Shown in pieces: positions 44,401-56,738 of a stretch of 64,000 nucleotides of DNA. Origin of the DNA: Scatophagus argus (Eukaryota > Chordata > Actinopteri > Scatophagidae); NCBI RefSeq assembly GCF_020382885.2, contig NC_058493.1, positions 21,945,499 through 22,009,498 on the forward strand, in the 5' to 3' direction. A program made the translations under genes and the position numbers. The notes under the pieces are model-generated. The model ran no database searches. It was not told where the DNA came from and saw only the letters and a list, made by a program, of their open reading frames with translations. Position 1 is the first letter of the stretch; the number at the start of each line of letters is the position of its first letter.

Positions 44401-47400
44401 GCGTCATGTTTGCATTACATTTCCATTCTTTGTCTTTTTCCCACCTTTTGATTTGTCCCGCTGATTTTCTCCTGTTGCTCATGTGTGTTTCCTCCTGAGT
44501 GTATTTAGCTTTTGTGCTCCTTCCTCAGTTCGTATTTAGCACCTTGTGTATTGTACATACCAGCTTTTTCCCTGGTGTTTACTCTTTGTGTATTTTTGTA
44601 TCTTTGTTCCTGATTTTTGGACTTTGAATTCCTTGCCAGCTTCACTTGGATATGGTTTACCAGTTTGGACTAACCATCCAGTTCCTGGTGATTAAATCTG
44701 TCTCTGAATACGCTGTGCCTCAGTGTTTGCATCTGGGTTCTTAACTTCATTGTATCCTCTCCACACAAGCGTGACAGTCTTTGCCAGTGTCATAGCATAA
44801 AGTTAGAATACCATTATGCTTTTTAGTGTAAACTCACATAAATTTACACTCTGGACATCCTGTGAATCATTTCTGTGTGTGAAAGCACTTGGGCACTGAC
44901 AATGAAACTATTCTAATTATTATCTACCTGAACTCTTCTGTTTTTTTCCTCAGTATTTTGGTTCATTTTCAAAAAAGAAATAACATTTATGGAACCTTTA
45001 AATTAAGAGGTAAAAATGAAACACCAAAGTATGGTTTTCATTTTTGTGCTACCATATCATTTGCAAAGGCCTTCATCCTTTCAAGTGTTAATTGTCTGGG
45101 CTGCTTGTGTTTAGACATCGTTTATTTTCCCGGCTCGGCCCCTCACTCCAGTCAGGAGGATTCAGCAGCATCGTTACATGAGAGAGCTTCAGAGCCAGAT
45201 AGAGAGCCAGCGGCAAAACGAGGCTCGAGATCAGCAGAACCGTCTCCTCATGGAGTGCCTAGACCAGGACCAGCTGGTCCAAGAGTGAGTCTGTAACAGC
45301 GCTACTGCTCAGGCATTTCAAATAATTATCTCTTGTCATAACTCAGTGCAACCTGTGATGTGTGCGTGTGTGTTTTAGGATGAATCTGCAGAAGGCTCAG
45401 CAGCTCCAGCAGAAACATGAGAAAATGAAGCATTACAAAAAGGCTCTGGACACTCAGGCAAGAAAATACCTCACCAAGCTGACTTTCTGACTTTTTTTCT
45501 GACCTTTTGCAACGGAAAGTGAGAATATTTTTGTAGTGTTTCTATGCTAGTGCAAATGTGCGGCACAAGCAGTGATCTAGAGATGAGATAGTCCTTTATC
45601 GACTCCCAGAGGTTAAATTCAAGAAAAGTGACAATATGGATGCAGAAGTGAGTAAAGTGCCTCATATTAGTTCAGTCAAACCGACTACTTTCAGATTTAT
45701 TTGTCTGAGAACATCAAAGATGATTTTCAATATTTTGAGTAAAACAGTTGTGACTAATAAAAGAGGAGGTCTGTGCAGATCGCTGCTGTCTTGTGCCTAT
45801 TACCTCCCATGCAGTCTGCATGAGTTGGACTAGCTTGGACTCGAATTGCAAAAGAGAGGTTGTCAAACTAAGCTGTGATGTCGTATGTAAGTAGGCGGCA
45901 AAAGACCGTTGGATGTCATGATTATGGATGTCAAACTGTGCTGTTGTTCACGTTAAGGAAGGTTGCAGGTCAAAGGAAGGCAGCAGAGCAAGACTACCGC
46001 CCATCCTGCCAGTCAAGACCCTGACTGGCAGTTTGCCCAGACAAACTACCACAAGCCGGTTTTACAAGTTTTACACACGCACATGCATGCACACATATTT
46101 ACAAGCCACAGCAAAGCTTATTTAACTGTAGGGATTAGCTAAAACATCAGAAATCCGTTCTAGTATCGGGAGGCGAACTCACGAAGGTACTCCAGGTTTC
46201 CGTGCTCTGTCACAGAAAGTATCAGGTTAACATTAAATACTGCCTTAAAAATGATCTCAGGTACTGTTGCATTGTTGTTGTTGTTTTAATTTGATAAAAA
46301 CAAAATACCATCCTTTGCAAATGCAGTTTTACATATTAAGTGTTCCCGAGCCTGAGTAAAAACCACACGACACACACCTATCACCTCAGTGATAGTGAAG
46401 CCGTGAACCAGTGAAATGCTGCTACCAGGCGCTTGGCGAGCATACCTCAGCTCCCTCAGTCTTTCACTGTTCCTGTCCCAACAGGTTTGAAATGTGGCTC
46501 GTAAGCACAGAGGGTTTACATCCATGCCAGCTATTCTTTTGGTGGATCAAAATGATGTTGGTGTCCCATGTTCAGCATGCACAGGTGTTGTGTATGCCTC
46601 TTCTCCAAAATAAAAGTCATGCATTTATTCTAGAGAAGAGGAGAACATCTTTTACAGAATTTCATCTGGCCCAGGACATGTTTTATGCCATGGTCAGTAT
46701 TATGGCAACCTCACAGCTGAACTGAATACACTCTGTCCTTTAGGTGGGAGATAAGAAGTGCACAGACCCTCCGGAGTTTCAGCCTGACAACAACTGGTTG
46801 AACCGCTGTGAGACAGCAGCCAAAAACGCAGAGAGCCGTCAGAGGGCGCAGAAGGTCACCTCTGTTTCTTACTGCCGCCATAAACTTGGCTTCTCAGTTG
46901 AAATGTCATGCAGTAGGGAGCAATAACCACAGTCTCAGTGATCTGATTATATTATAAGTCACTACTGGTTGTTGTGCTAAAGGAGGTACTCAGATCTTTT
47001 TAAAGGTAGTAAAACATGGTGTGAAAATGTTTTGTAGCACATAAAGTTCCCGCATTAAATAAGCAATATCAATTTGCACAAACATCAATTTGTCTCATGT
47101 TGCAGCTGGATGAGGTGTTGCAAATCCTAACTACTTTACCCACAGCAGGGTACCTTACACTTTAAAAGTGCATCATATTTTATTTGACGAGTCTTTGCTT
47201 TGTATGTAAAATATTAACCCGCAAAATAACTTCTAAGTACAATTTTCCCTTATGAAATGTTGATGTTACATAAAATGTAAATACTTAAGACTAATACAAG
47301 TGCCTCAGAATTGTAGTGAAGTACAGTACCTAAGTAAAAGTACTTAGTTATTTTCCATCCGTTCACAAATATTCTCAGACCTGTTACACTTTTGAATCGG

Positions 47401-48289
47401 TCTCCTACTTACTGAAGCTGATGGGACGTTTCTCCGTACGCTTGCAGCTCTTACAGATAAATTTCACTTCTGCCACTCAGAGGAAGAAGGAAGGACTGCA
47501 CAAGCGCCAGGAACAGCTGGAGAAAGAGAAAGAGATTCTGAAACACAACAAGGCAGAGTGAGTTAAGAGATGGTGAAATGAAAGAAATGGATAACAGTGA
47601 GGAGGTGGAAACTATGGTGGTATGTTCTCTGTCCAGGTTAATAGTTGACTGCATGAATCGCTTTGAGAAGAAGAGGGACATCAGTAAGTCACTACAGGAC
47701 GAGTGGAGCCGCAGTGTGAAGCTCAAACACCAACGAGAGGAAGAGGAGAGGCGCTTCCTGAGGTGTGTGGATGCCTTGAGCCTCCATCAGCATTTAACTG
47801 TGCCTTTACTCACTGACTCATGCACACACACAGTAAAGTCTGGCACTAAAGTCTCGTTACATCCCAGTAAATGTTCCAGAAAGTCAGACATGATATCTAC
47901 AACACCACAAGTCCCAGCTTGAGAAATTAGAGTGGCTTGATTTAAGTTAAAAATCTTAACTTAAAACTACAACATACTGCAACATATTGGTTTAACTTTG
48001 ACCAAATTCTCACCTGACTTTTGAGAGTCATCTCATCTGATTATGACGTACTGTCCCTCGTTACTGACTGACACCATGTGACCACATCATTCACGCAGGA
48101 CGACTCGATTTCCTGGTCATTAATGCATCCCTCTGTGCTTTACTCTGCAGGTCTGCTGGTCAGCTCCTGGTAGACAAGCTCGCGCAGTACAATCGCTGCT
48201 GCCAGTGTAAGAGGAGGACCACCAACTGTGGAGAGACGAGCATCTGGAAAGACTCTCGTTACCTCTCTGGCTCCCAGTTCATGATCTGA
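39266..48289 (+). CDS. ccdc81: Coiled-coil domain-containing protein 81, lacking first HU-like domain
   Basis: Centrosome-associated protein; mammalian forms have two N-terminal HU/IHF-like domains and a coiled-coil C terminus. Exons: 39266-39341, 39971-40155, 40250-40324, 40424-40595, 41066-41180, 42175-42268, 42455-42601, 44137-44235, 45115-45284, 45379-45457, 46744-46854, 47448-47557, 47637-47762, 48151-48289. Phases agree; 565 aa (human 652). Exon 1 matches the family opening LPTLSELSEN. Exons 2-3 encode the second HU-like domain (PFGRDVVEGCVRETLL, GIGVLYFKN). Exon 7 has ELCYLCMQRAQRNIPVYL. Glu/Gln/Lys-rich coiled coil fills exons 8-13, and the protein ends SRYLSGSQFMI. No exon for the first HU-like domain was found between exons 1 and 2; those two join in phase. 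Intron 10 has a GC donor. Exon 1 is the least certain part. Confidence 0.88.
39612..39921. mobile_element. MITE-like element in ccdc81 intron 1
   Basis: Inverted ends: GTGTGTAGGATTTTGG at about 39619 and AAATCCTACGCACTGCACC near 39902-39920. No coding potential. A decayed relative lies at 16960-17115. Confidence 0.55.
41410..41449. repeat. (CA)n microsatellite in ccdc81 intron 5
   Basis: Twenty CA units without interruption, followed at about 41621-41642 by a shorter interrupted CA run. Confidence 0.95.
42865..43409 (-). mobile_element. Internally deleted Tc1-like element in ccdc81 intron 7
   Basis: The left end ACATACAGAAGTACTGGGAT is degraded; the right end TTTGTCTATATAGTGTA is clear. The minus strand keeps only the transposase C terminus, then jumps from CCCATAAAGAGGCATGTC to the terminal repeat, so most of the transposase is deleted. 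It is the most complete small copy of this family in the window. Confidence 0.8.
44340..44790 (+). mobile_element. Retrotransposon 3' end relic in ccdc81 intron 8
   Basis: T-rich, CCTG/TTTGT-rich sequence with a GGACTTTGAATTCCTTGCC stretch, ending in ATTAAATCTGTC...CTGGGTTCTTA...CGTGACAG. This is the typical look of a fish retroelement 3' UTR. No open frame. Confidence 0.45.
46980..47360. repeat. Decayed GGTACTCAGATC-type element in ccdc81 intron 11
   Basis: It starts AGGAGGTACTCAGATCTTTT and closes with TAAGTAAAAGTACTTAG, the inner motifs of the element at 35476-36209; the terminal repeats are degraded. Confidence 0.5.
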
Positions 48290-50086
48290 TGAAGCCTACA
48301 GCAGCACTTCAGCATCAGTACCTCAGAACCTTAACTCATTGTGTGACAGTCATAAGATGAAAAAAAAAATAATAATAATAAGCTAAGCATGTGTGAACTT
48401 GGATGTTTTGATGCTGTGTGCTAGTCTCTGTTTTAATGTGATTTATTCTAGCTACACTCCTAAGTAAGGCTTTGGAGTTCATGATTGTTTTGCTATTCTC
48501 ATATTTCCTCTAGTTTGTTGTTTTTGCTATTTGTATGCCCCACAGTTGTGTTTCGATGAAATGATCAGCAGCTGATATGTAGCTTATCAAAAGGTTGGTG
48601 TGAGGTGGAGATTGTGACTGTTTAGTTCGGATTCGTACTCGTTGACAGGATGGTACAACTTTGTAAGGTGATGATTGTTAGCTGAACAGAAGAAATACTG
48701 CGCTGTGATGCAAATCTACCAGGAATGTGAGGTTGCATGAATTTGATAGGTCAGTGTTGCTGTGTTGAAGTTGGAGGAAACGTTGTGTCTGTTGACTTGA
48801 CCTCAGTAAAAAAAACGGAAGCCAAGCAAAGTATCTTCATGCAGAAAATTCTAATAATTTCCTGCAAAACATTTAAAACAATAATCCTCTTTTTGGCTTT
48901 ACTGGCACACCTGCTGTGACTGTACTTTTTTTTCTTTGTGTTTTAGAGATGTAGCCTATCCTCATTGAAATGTCAAAGAACAACAAGACCTTTGTTATTT
49001 GTTGAGTTGTGTCTCTATTCAAACCCAGAGAAATCTGTGATTTAATCACAGTAATTTAATCACAGCGTGTTTCGTTTGGTCGCCTGTCGCTTTAAGTTCC
49101 AGGAGAATATCAGAAAGTGAGGAAGGAAATCCATGAAGGCAGCTAAACGCAATGTGAATGAAACTTTTAAACATTACCTCGAGCATGAACATTTCTGAAC
49201 TGGACATGTAAGATAGCTTTTCATCTGCAATTGTAGTAGAGTACATCGTCGCAATTACTAAAGTAAGCTCAATAAAGGTGGTTTGATGACAGTCGTGACT
49301 TTGGTGGTATTTACTTGCTTTGGGCGCCCACGAGCACCCACGTTATTGTGTAAAGTTAGCTGACTGTAAAACATGTTTCTGCCTATGAAGTAACAATATA
49401 CGTAGCTGGTAACATAAAACTGAAAGCCTCACATTGTGGGTACACTGGTAAAGAAAGTCAAGAAAGTGTTTGCTGTGTTTGTTCTTGTCTGTGGACTTTA
49501 CATGCTTTGAAGGGTGGCTGTCCCATATCTGACCCTGACAGAGAAGCACAGAGATGAAAAGCAAGGGGGGGTCCCAGCAGGGTCCCACATTTCTGAAGAC
49601 TGATGAGAGGAAAACACAAATTGTCATAAATAATTTTGTGTTTCTCCATAAATTATTATGTTGAAAACAAATGGGAGCACGGTCAAAGTGGGGAAAATAA
49701 AACAAGATGAGGCTGAAAGAAGGTATGTGACTTTGATATGGGAGGGTGGGTTCATGCAGTGGGGAGTTTAAATAGAAGATAAATGTGTTGTAGGATCATG
49801 ATGATGTTTTGGCTGAGGTCCCAGATTTCTGTGAAGCCAGAACTCCCTTAATGAGCTCATGGAGGCATTTCGAAGGCCTTTGTACAGAAACAGATGCACA
49901 ATTAACTGCCCCAGCCACACACTATGGTTGATTAATTTACTAACTGGCAGATAGATTTGTGTATGGACAAAGAGATGTGTGTTTGTGGCTTTCTGTGTGT
50001 CGTCACGGAATCAGATTTCACTTTACTGTATCCCCGTCTCTGGAAAGATTCAGAAGAGAAGGTCTGCTAACCCACACTCCCTCACT

Positions 50087-50145
<59 letters not shown>

Positions 50146-53085
50146 AATTCACTTTTTGTAAACAGACTCTTCCATTAAACTAGTTACTGCACAAAAAGCA
50201 AAACACTGCTGCAGATTTACTGCAGGTCACAAGAGCACTTGAAGACAATGCTTTTCTTTGTGCAGGTGTTGCAAGCTTATTAAATAAAAGATTTGAATAA
50301 TGTGTCAAATGGCAGATTCAAATCAAATACTCATAACGCTCTGATCTCATCTACCTCGAGTGTTTGGATGAGTCTGTGCATGACCCACCCATCTCATGCA
50401 AAGTCTTGGTGTGTTCGACAAGTGATTTAACAAGCCCCCTTTGACTTCCCCATAGTTGCTGTTCCAGTACTTTGACTCAAGTGGACTTGTGAGAGCCTTG
50501 AAGAGGGAGTGATCATGTTAACATTAACTGGTTGCCGACGTTAAGGCTTGTGCTCAATTGCAAGGTTTCAATGTTATGTTTAATTCTCCCAATAAATTGT
50601 AAACAACCACCCAACTGCTGAAATGTAACAAAAGGTTTTTATGCTCTTTCACTAATCCGGTTTCAAGCATGGATTACCTCCTCCCTGGGTGTTTTTTTTT
50701 TAACTTCAATGTTTGACTAAATACTGAGAATTGAGGATTGGTGAGTGAACTACAACATTGGCTGTGTATGGACTTGTTGTCTTTGGTTTGGCTCACTAAG
50801 GTGATGTCGTCTAATCTGAGTCATGAGAGCGCTTTGTGGGGGTTATGAGAGGATGCTGTCTCGAGGGGGCATCTATGCTTCATTGTGAAAAGCAAACAGT
50901 GCAATGACAACACACTCAAAGCCATTTGTCATGCATATGATCCAGTGGAGGGGGTTATCTGAGGCTGTGCAAACTCATTTCCTCTGGAGTAAATCTGTGA
51001 AATTTGTGAAATTAAGGAAACTTGTGAAACACACCTTCCATTTCCCTGGGTGTCTTTCTCTCTTCCCATCAGCCATCAGTGTTTCCACGATCCCAGGCTA
51101 GTAGATCCAATGGATATCCATCCCAGTTTTACTGGCAGGCAGTTCCTGGTTGGCTTTTTGACATTTAGTGTCCCAGCTTCATTTTGCATCCAAATGTTCC
51201 CGCCCTGCTTCACACACCACCTCACAATGACCAGTACAAGTACAATCTCCACAAACCAAATACAATGCGAGACCCATGATCACTTGTTCGGCCTGTGAGA
51301 GAACCTAATGGGGAACGATACGTCTTTATGTCCACTGTAAGAAAACTGGTTATGTGTGAAGTATGATTAGAATTTAAATCAAACAAGCAGTAGAACAAAA
51401 AGATCTTTGTAGTTCAGACACGATTAGCCTCAATACTGTGTCATGATGGAGGAAAAAACACACTACATGAGAAAATTTGAGACACTTTAAAACTGCACAA
51501 ATCATTTTTATATTGACAACAGATTGAATGCATGTGAAAGGTGCTGCTCAAAGTGACAAACCTCATTGTTTTGGTTTAACAACCCACAACTCACCTGTTT
51601 TGGTTCTCCTTCACTGCTAGCATTAACCTTAAGATAAACATGTTATGTCAAGCTATGGACTCCTACACATGTTGAAGTGGTGTGAAAGCAGCTTCTGAGA
51701 GCAAAACCAAAGACCCAAGAAGAACAGAAAAACAAGAAAAAAAACCACTGATTAACCATGTCTGCTATAAGCTGCAGTCAATAATACATCTGGCAAAGGG
51801 TTACTTCCAAGGCCAACAGCATATCATTAACTACTTACACTTGTTGGTGGGTTTACAGGTTATGTTGTCAGGGTTTAAGTTTAAATATAAGCAGCTCTCT
51901 CCAGGACTGTAGGATTTCAGCAACCCCCATTCATGTTAGCCAAGACAGAATTAGCCAGTGGGTTAGTCTTCATCCTGAAGCCTTTGGTGTTGAATTTGAA
52001 AACAAACTGTTTGACAGTACAAATATGATCGGATGTCAACTTTTTCCTGGGACAAGTTAAACATGCTTGTGGCCATTATGTGCATATCCTAGAATCCTTA
52101 CGCAAGACTCTCACATTAAAATGAGTCAACTGGAAACAATAAAAAGCCACCTAGAGAAAGTGTTTTCAACCAGTTTATGGAGCTAATGCTACCTTACTGA
52201 CCTGATTTGCTTCTGCTGATAAAAATCTGCCAGCAACCGTTTTCATTTTGTCCACCTTTGTACTCAAGGGCCCAAGTATATCTAAGAACACTGTAGCTGC
52301 TAGAACAGGAGGCTTGACAATAGAATTCAAATCTGGTATAAAAATCTGATTGTACACATTTGATAAATAGGATTTCAACTGTTAACTGATAAAACTGTCT
52401 GCTGCTGTGATGTTTGCAGAACTGAATCAAAGGCTACAAGCTGAGGTTCTATTTAAAGCTGTCTCACTGACAAAAAAAAAGATAAGAACTGATGACAATT
52501 ATAAATGAAGAAAATTGTATTTCTTTTCAAAATTGAGATCTGTTGTTGATTAGAGTCATTTTCAGCACGTCTGAGAAACAAAAGCTGTTTCCTAAGACCA
52601 AACCAGTGCAGGCCAGAGTCCAGAAACAACCACGCCTGCTCCCTTGACCCCTTAACAGCATGTCTTACATATGAACACGAGTGCACACACACACACACAC
52701 ACACACGCGCAACCTGAACGCACATAACATACTCTGCATGTCAAAAAATGTTGAAATTTCCTGTCAAAAATATACTTCTACTGTTCTGCCGAAGCCTCCT
52801 CCTTTCCTGTTCCTCTTCCGACCATAAGGTACATCCTGATGGTTCACACGTGACTAACATCGACACATATACATGCACATACACACACACAGAAATGATT
52901 TGTGCTGTTGCCTGATGTCTGAGCTCCCCTCCCTCCCCTTCAAATCTCTGTCCTCTTTTATCCATATTTTGCTTTTTTTTTTTGGCCACATTTGCTTATC
53001 TGACCAGCTATAAGATCAGGCTTCCCTCTGCTTCTCCTTCCCTTTACTTGATTAACTTCCTTTCTTCCCCCACCACCTCTATACA
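48290..53085. other. ccdc81 3' UTR then gene-free DNA
   Basis: A short AATAATAATAATAAG run at 48369 and an AATAAA at about 49271 are possible ccdc81 polyadenylation regions. No further gene is recognised. A non-repetitive TAAT-rich patch at about 49840-49960 could be regulatory. Confidence 0.4.
50089..50142. repeat. (CA)n microsatellite
   Basis: About 27 uninterrupted CA units. A smaller CA run lies at about 52684-52707. Confidence 0.95.
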
Positions 53086-53087
53086 TA

Positions 53088-54716
53088 CAGTGGCTTGCGA
53101 AACTATTTGGCCCCCTTGAACTTTGTGACCTTTTGACACATTTCAGGCTTCAAACATAAAGATATAAAACTGTAATTTTTTGTGAAGAAACAACAACAAG
53201 TGGGACACAATCATGAAGTGGAACAAAATTTATTGGATATTTTTAACTTTTTTAACAAATAAAAAATGAAAAATTGGGTGTGCAAAATCATTCAGCCCCA
53301 TTGAGTTAATACTTTGTAGCGCCACCTTTTGCTGCGATTACAGCTGCAAGTCGCTTGGGGTATGTCTCTATCAGTTTTGCACATCGAGAAACTGATATTT
53401 TTGCCCATTCCTCCTTGCAAAACAGCTCGAGCTCAGTGAGGTTGGATGGAGAGCGTTTGTGAACAGCAGTTTTCAGTTCTTTCCACAGATTCTCAATTGG
53501 ATTGAGGTCTGGACTTTGACTTGGCCATTCTAACACCTTGATATGTTTTTTGGTGAACCATTCCATTGTAGCTTTTGCTTTATGTTTTGGATCATTGTCT
53601 TGTTGGAAGACAAATCTCCGTCCCAGTCTCAGGTCTTTTGCGGACTCCATCAGGTTTTCTTCCAGAATGGTCCTGTATTTGGCTCCATCCATCTTCCCAT
53701 CAATTTTAACCATCTTCCCTGTCCCTGCTGAAGAAAAGCAGGTCCAAACCATGATGCTGCCACCACCATGTTTGACAGTGGGGATGGTGTGTTGAGGGTG
53801 ATGAGCTGTGCTGCTTTTACGCCAAACATAACGTCTTGCATTGTTGCCAAAAAGTTCGATTTTGGTCTCATCTGACCAGAGCACCTTCTTCCACATGTTT
53901 GGTGTGTCTCCCAGGTGGCTTGTGGCAAACTTTAAACGACACTTTTTATGGATATCTTTAAGAAATGGCTTCCTTCTTGCCACTCTTCCATAAAGGCCAG
54001 ATTTGTGCAGTATACGACTGATTGTTGTCCTATGGACAGATTCTCCCACCTCAGCTGTAGACCTCTGCAGTTCATCCAGAGTGATCATGGGCCTCTTGGC
54101 TGCATCTCTGATCAGTCTTCTCCTTGTATGAGCTGAAAGTTTAGGGGGACGGCCAGATCTTGGTAGATTTGCAGTGGTCTGATACTCCTTCCATTTCAAT
54201 ATTATTGCTTGCACAGTGCTCCTTGGGATGTTTAAAGCTTGGGAAATCTTTTTGTATCCAAATCCAGCTTTAAACTTCTCCACAACAGTATCTCGGACCT
54301 GCCTGGTGTGTTCCTTGTTCTTCATGATGCTCTCTGCGCTTTAAACAGACTTCTGAGACTATCACAGTGCAGGTGCATTTATACAGAGACTTGATTACAC
54401 ACAGGTGGATTCCATTTATCATCGTTAGTCATTTAGGTCAACATTGAATCATTCAGAGATCCTCACTGAACTTCTGGACAGAGTTTGCTGCACTTGAAGG
54501 AAAGGGGCTGAATAATTTTGCACGTCCAATTTTTCGTTTTTTTATTTGTTAAAAAAGTTTAAAATATCCAATAAAGTGTGTTCCACTTCATGATTGTGTC
54601 CCACTTGTTGTTGATTCTTCACAAGAAATTACAGTTTTATATCTTTATGTTTGAAGCCTGAAATGTGGAAAAAGGTCACAAAGTTCAAGGGGGCCAAATA
54701 GTTTCGCAAGCCACTG
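53088..54716 (-). mobile_element. Structurally complete Tc1 transposon, 1,629 bp
   Basis: Flanked by the TA target duplication at 53086-53087 and 54717-54718. The inverted repeats are about 212 bases long (53088-53299 and 54504-54716), both starting CAGTGGCTTGCGAAACTATT from the outside. Long repeats of this sort are the IR/DR type that binds transposase at two sites. The ends are well preserved with few mismatches. The family is widespread in fish. Confidence 0.95.
53306..54325 (-). CDS. Tc1-family transposase, uninterrupted 339 aa
   Basis: Cut-and-paste DDE transposase, single exon, full family length. The N-terminal bipartite helix-turn-helix DNA-binding region spans about residues 1-115 (GYKKISQALNIPRSTVQAI is one recognition helix), with a GRPPK AT-hook-like linker at 58-62. 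The catalytic triad is intact and DD34E: Asp152 in WSDETKIELFG, Asp243 in FQQDNDPKH, Glu278 in SPDLNPIENLW. No stop or frameshift. The HGGGSIMVW glycine-rich box is at 186-194. It sits inside its own terminal repeats. Whether it is active cannot be told from sequence alone. Confidence 0.95.
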   Translation of the reverse strand: MKNKEHTRQVRDTVVEKFKAGFGYKKISQALNIPRSTVQAIILKWKEYQTTANLPRSGRPPKLSAHTRRRLIRDAAKRPMITLDELQRSTAEVGESVHRTTISRILHKSGLYGRVARRKPFLKDIHKKCRLKFATSHLGDTPNMWKKVLWSDETKIELFGNNARRYVWRKSSTAHHPQHTIPTVKHGGGSIMVWTCFSSAGTGKMVKIDGKMDGAKYRTILEENLMESAKDLRLGRRFVFQQDNDPKHKAKATMEWFTKKHIKVLEWPSQSPDLNPIENLWKELKTAVHKRSPSNLTELELFCKEEWAKISVSRCAKLIETYPKRLAAVIAAKGGATKY

Positions 54717-56651
54717 TATTTATTCCATCTTAGTTTCATCTATCCCTTTCCCAGTGTGTTATATGACATACTTGTCCATCTTGACTCAACACACATGTCT
54801 TCAGTTAAAAGAATAGAGACATAACGGCTGCAGGGAGGAGGCCAGCGTGGTTGTGCCAGTGTGTTCACTTGTGCTGTGGTTTGCAGCACAATGCGGGTGA
54901 AGTGTACAGCACAGAGCAACTGTTTTCCAAGCAGCACTCACTTCGCAGCGCTGAGACTGATCAGACAGTGAACTGCAGATTGGACTTTGCATCATGACCT
55001 CCACGTTAAGCACAGGATAAATTAGCCATAAGGCTTCTCAAACAGAGAAGTTTGACATTTTTTGCTATTTGCTAATACTCCTCTGAACTAAAATTAGTGA
55101 AATTTGTGCGTGCGCGTTTGCGTGTTGCTCAGAATTCAGCCTCTCTCATGCCTGTTTATGGTCAAACTATGCTTCCAGGCTCTCTCAGAGCAAAGTCAGT
55201 ATGGGAAAAAGAAGAACATATCACTATTACATGACTGCTCGTGAAGTAGGCCTTCGGTTGCTATATGTCACTTGATCACAGTTCCTCTAGTCATAAAATA
55301 AAGGGCTTCCTCTCCTACAAATTTATTTCACTCTCATATGTACTTTAAAGTTATGGTGTTAGGTTTATTTCAGTACTTTATTGCCCCCACAAGGATAATT
55401 TGATTTGCATGCAACATTTCACACAAATGTGTAAATACAAAAACAGTAGTGGATACTTGGAAAATGTGATCAATTACTTATTACACTGAAAAAGTAATTC
55501 ACTTTACGAATTACTCAAAACTACTTGTATCTTATGCTATACTTCTTATACTACTCCTTACATCTCTGATCTGATGGTGGAATATTCAGAAAATCCTTCT
55601 TATTTATAACACTGATGGCAGCTAAGAGAACTGCAGTTAGCATCCTGTTGCTCACCATCGCCCCCTGCAGGGACCAGCGAGAATCATAATGCACATAAAA
55701 TTGTAAAAAATAGTGGCATGACATATGTGAGACTAAACTCTGAAATGGAAACTGAGCGCTGAAAAATAACTTACAATCATATTTAAAATAGCATTTGTAA
55801 TGTTATTATAACATTTGTAATTCTAAATAATATTTTATTTGGATCATTGGCTCTATGACACAAACTACAAACAAAACTTCCAAAAAGGTGGGATGCTGAG
55901 TAAAACATAAAAGTAAGACAGCAAACAAACCCACACTTAAATCAATGCAGTTGTGTTGCAGTTTACGCTAATGTCTGTCCAGACTCATATCATATATGTA
56001 GTGACTGATAGAGAGCTCCATCACACGGAGCAACGACACTCACTTGAAGCTCACTATCAGAAAAACCAATGAGCTTGCTTCAAACACGAATGCTGCTGCA
56101 AACACCTTCCACTCGGCAGCACAGTCACTGCCTACTGGGCTGAGTAAGTGTAACGTAAGAACTGAATTTCACATTTTAATTTCTCACACTACTCATCACA
56201 CTACTATAACAATTTGTGAACTTTTACATGACTGAATGCCAGTCATTATAAAGACTTTTATTACACTGACATAACAAGCCTTCATGGAACAGTTAAACAG
56301 CAGAGAAAGCTCACACACACACACCACACTACACTAAACTGCATGTAGACCAGTCCTCATGTCATCACTCGTTAATCAACTGTAGCTCAGCCCCTCTGCA
56401 CTTGTCCTTTGCCCCTCAATAGCTGAGACAAAGGGTGTGTTCTGACACTACGAAGGAAAAAAAGTCCCAATGAGCTGCAGTTTCAGGTCGAGACTGACAG
56501 CACAAGGTGGAGACATACTTTTTATACAACACTTTGGCAGATAACACAGGGAAGAGCCTCGGGAGTACGACCCAGCTGCAAGCAGATCATAGTGAAGGTG
56601 TTACAGCAGCATGACTGATTACACTGCCGCTCTGCCTGAACATAAACATTA

Positions 56652-56657
<6 letters not shown>

Positions 56658-56736
<79 letters not shown>
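56658..56736. repeat. (GT)n microsatellite, about 40 units
   Basis: Pure GT run, the longest in the window and likely highly polymorphic. The cysteine/valine frame across it is an artefact. Confidence 0.95.

Positions 56737-56738
<2 letters not shown>

Noticed and set aside
54740..55013. Minus-strand frames beside the Tc1 element
   Set aside because: No family resemblance, splice structure or consistent start.
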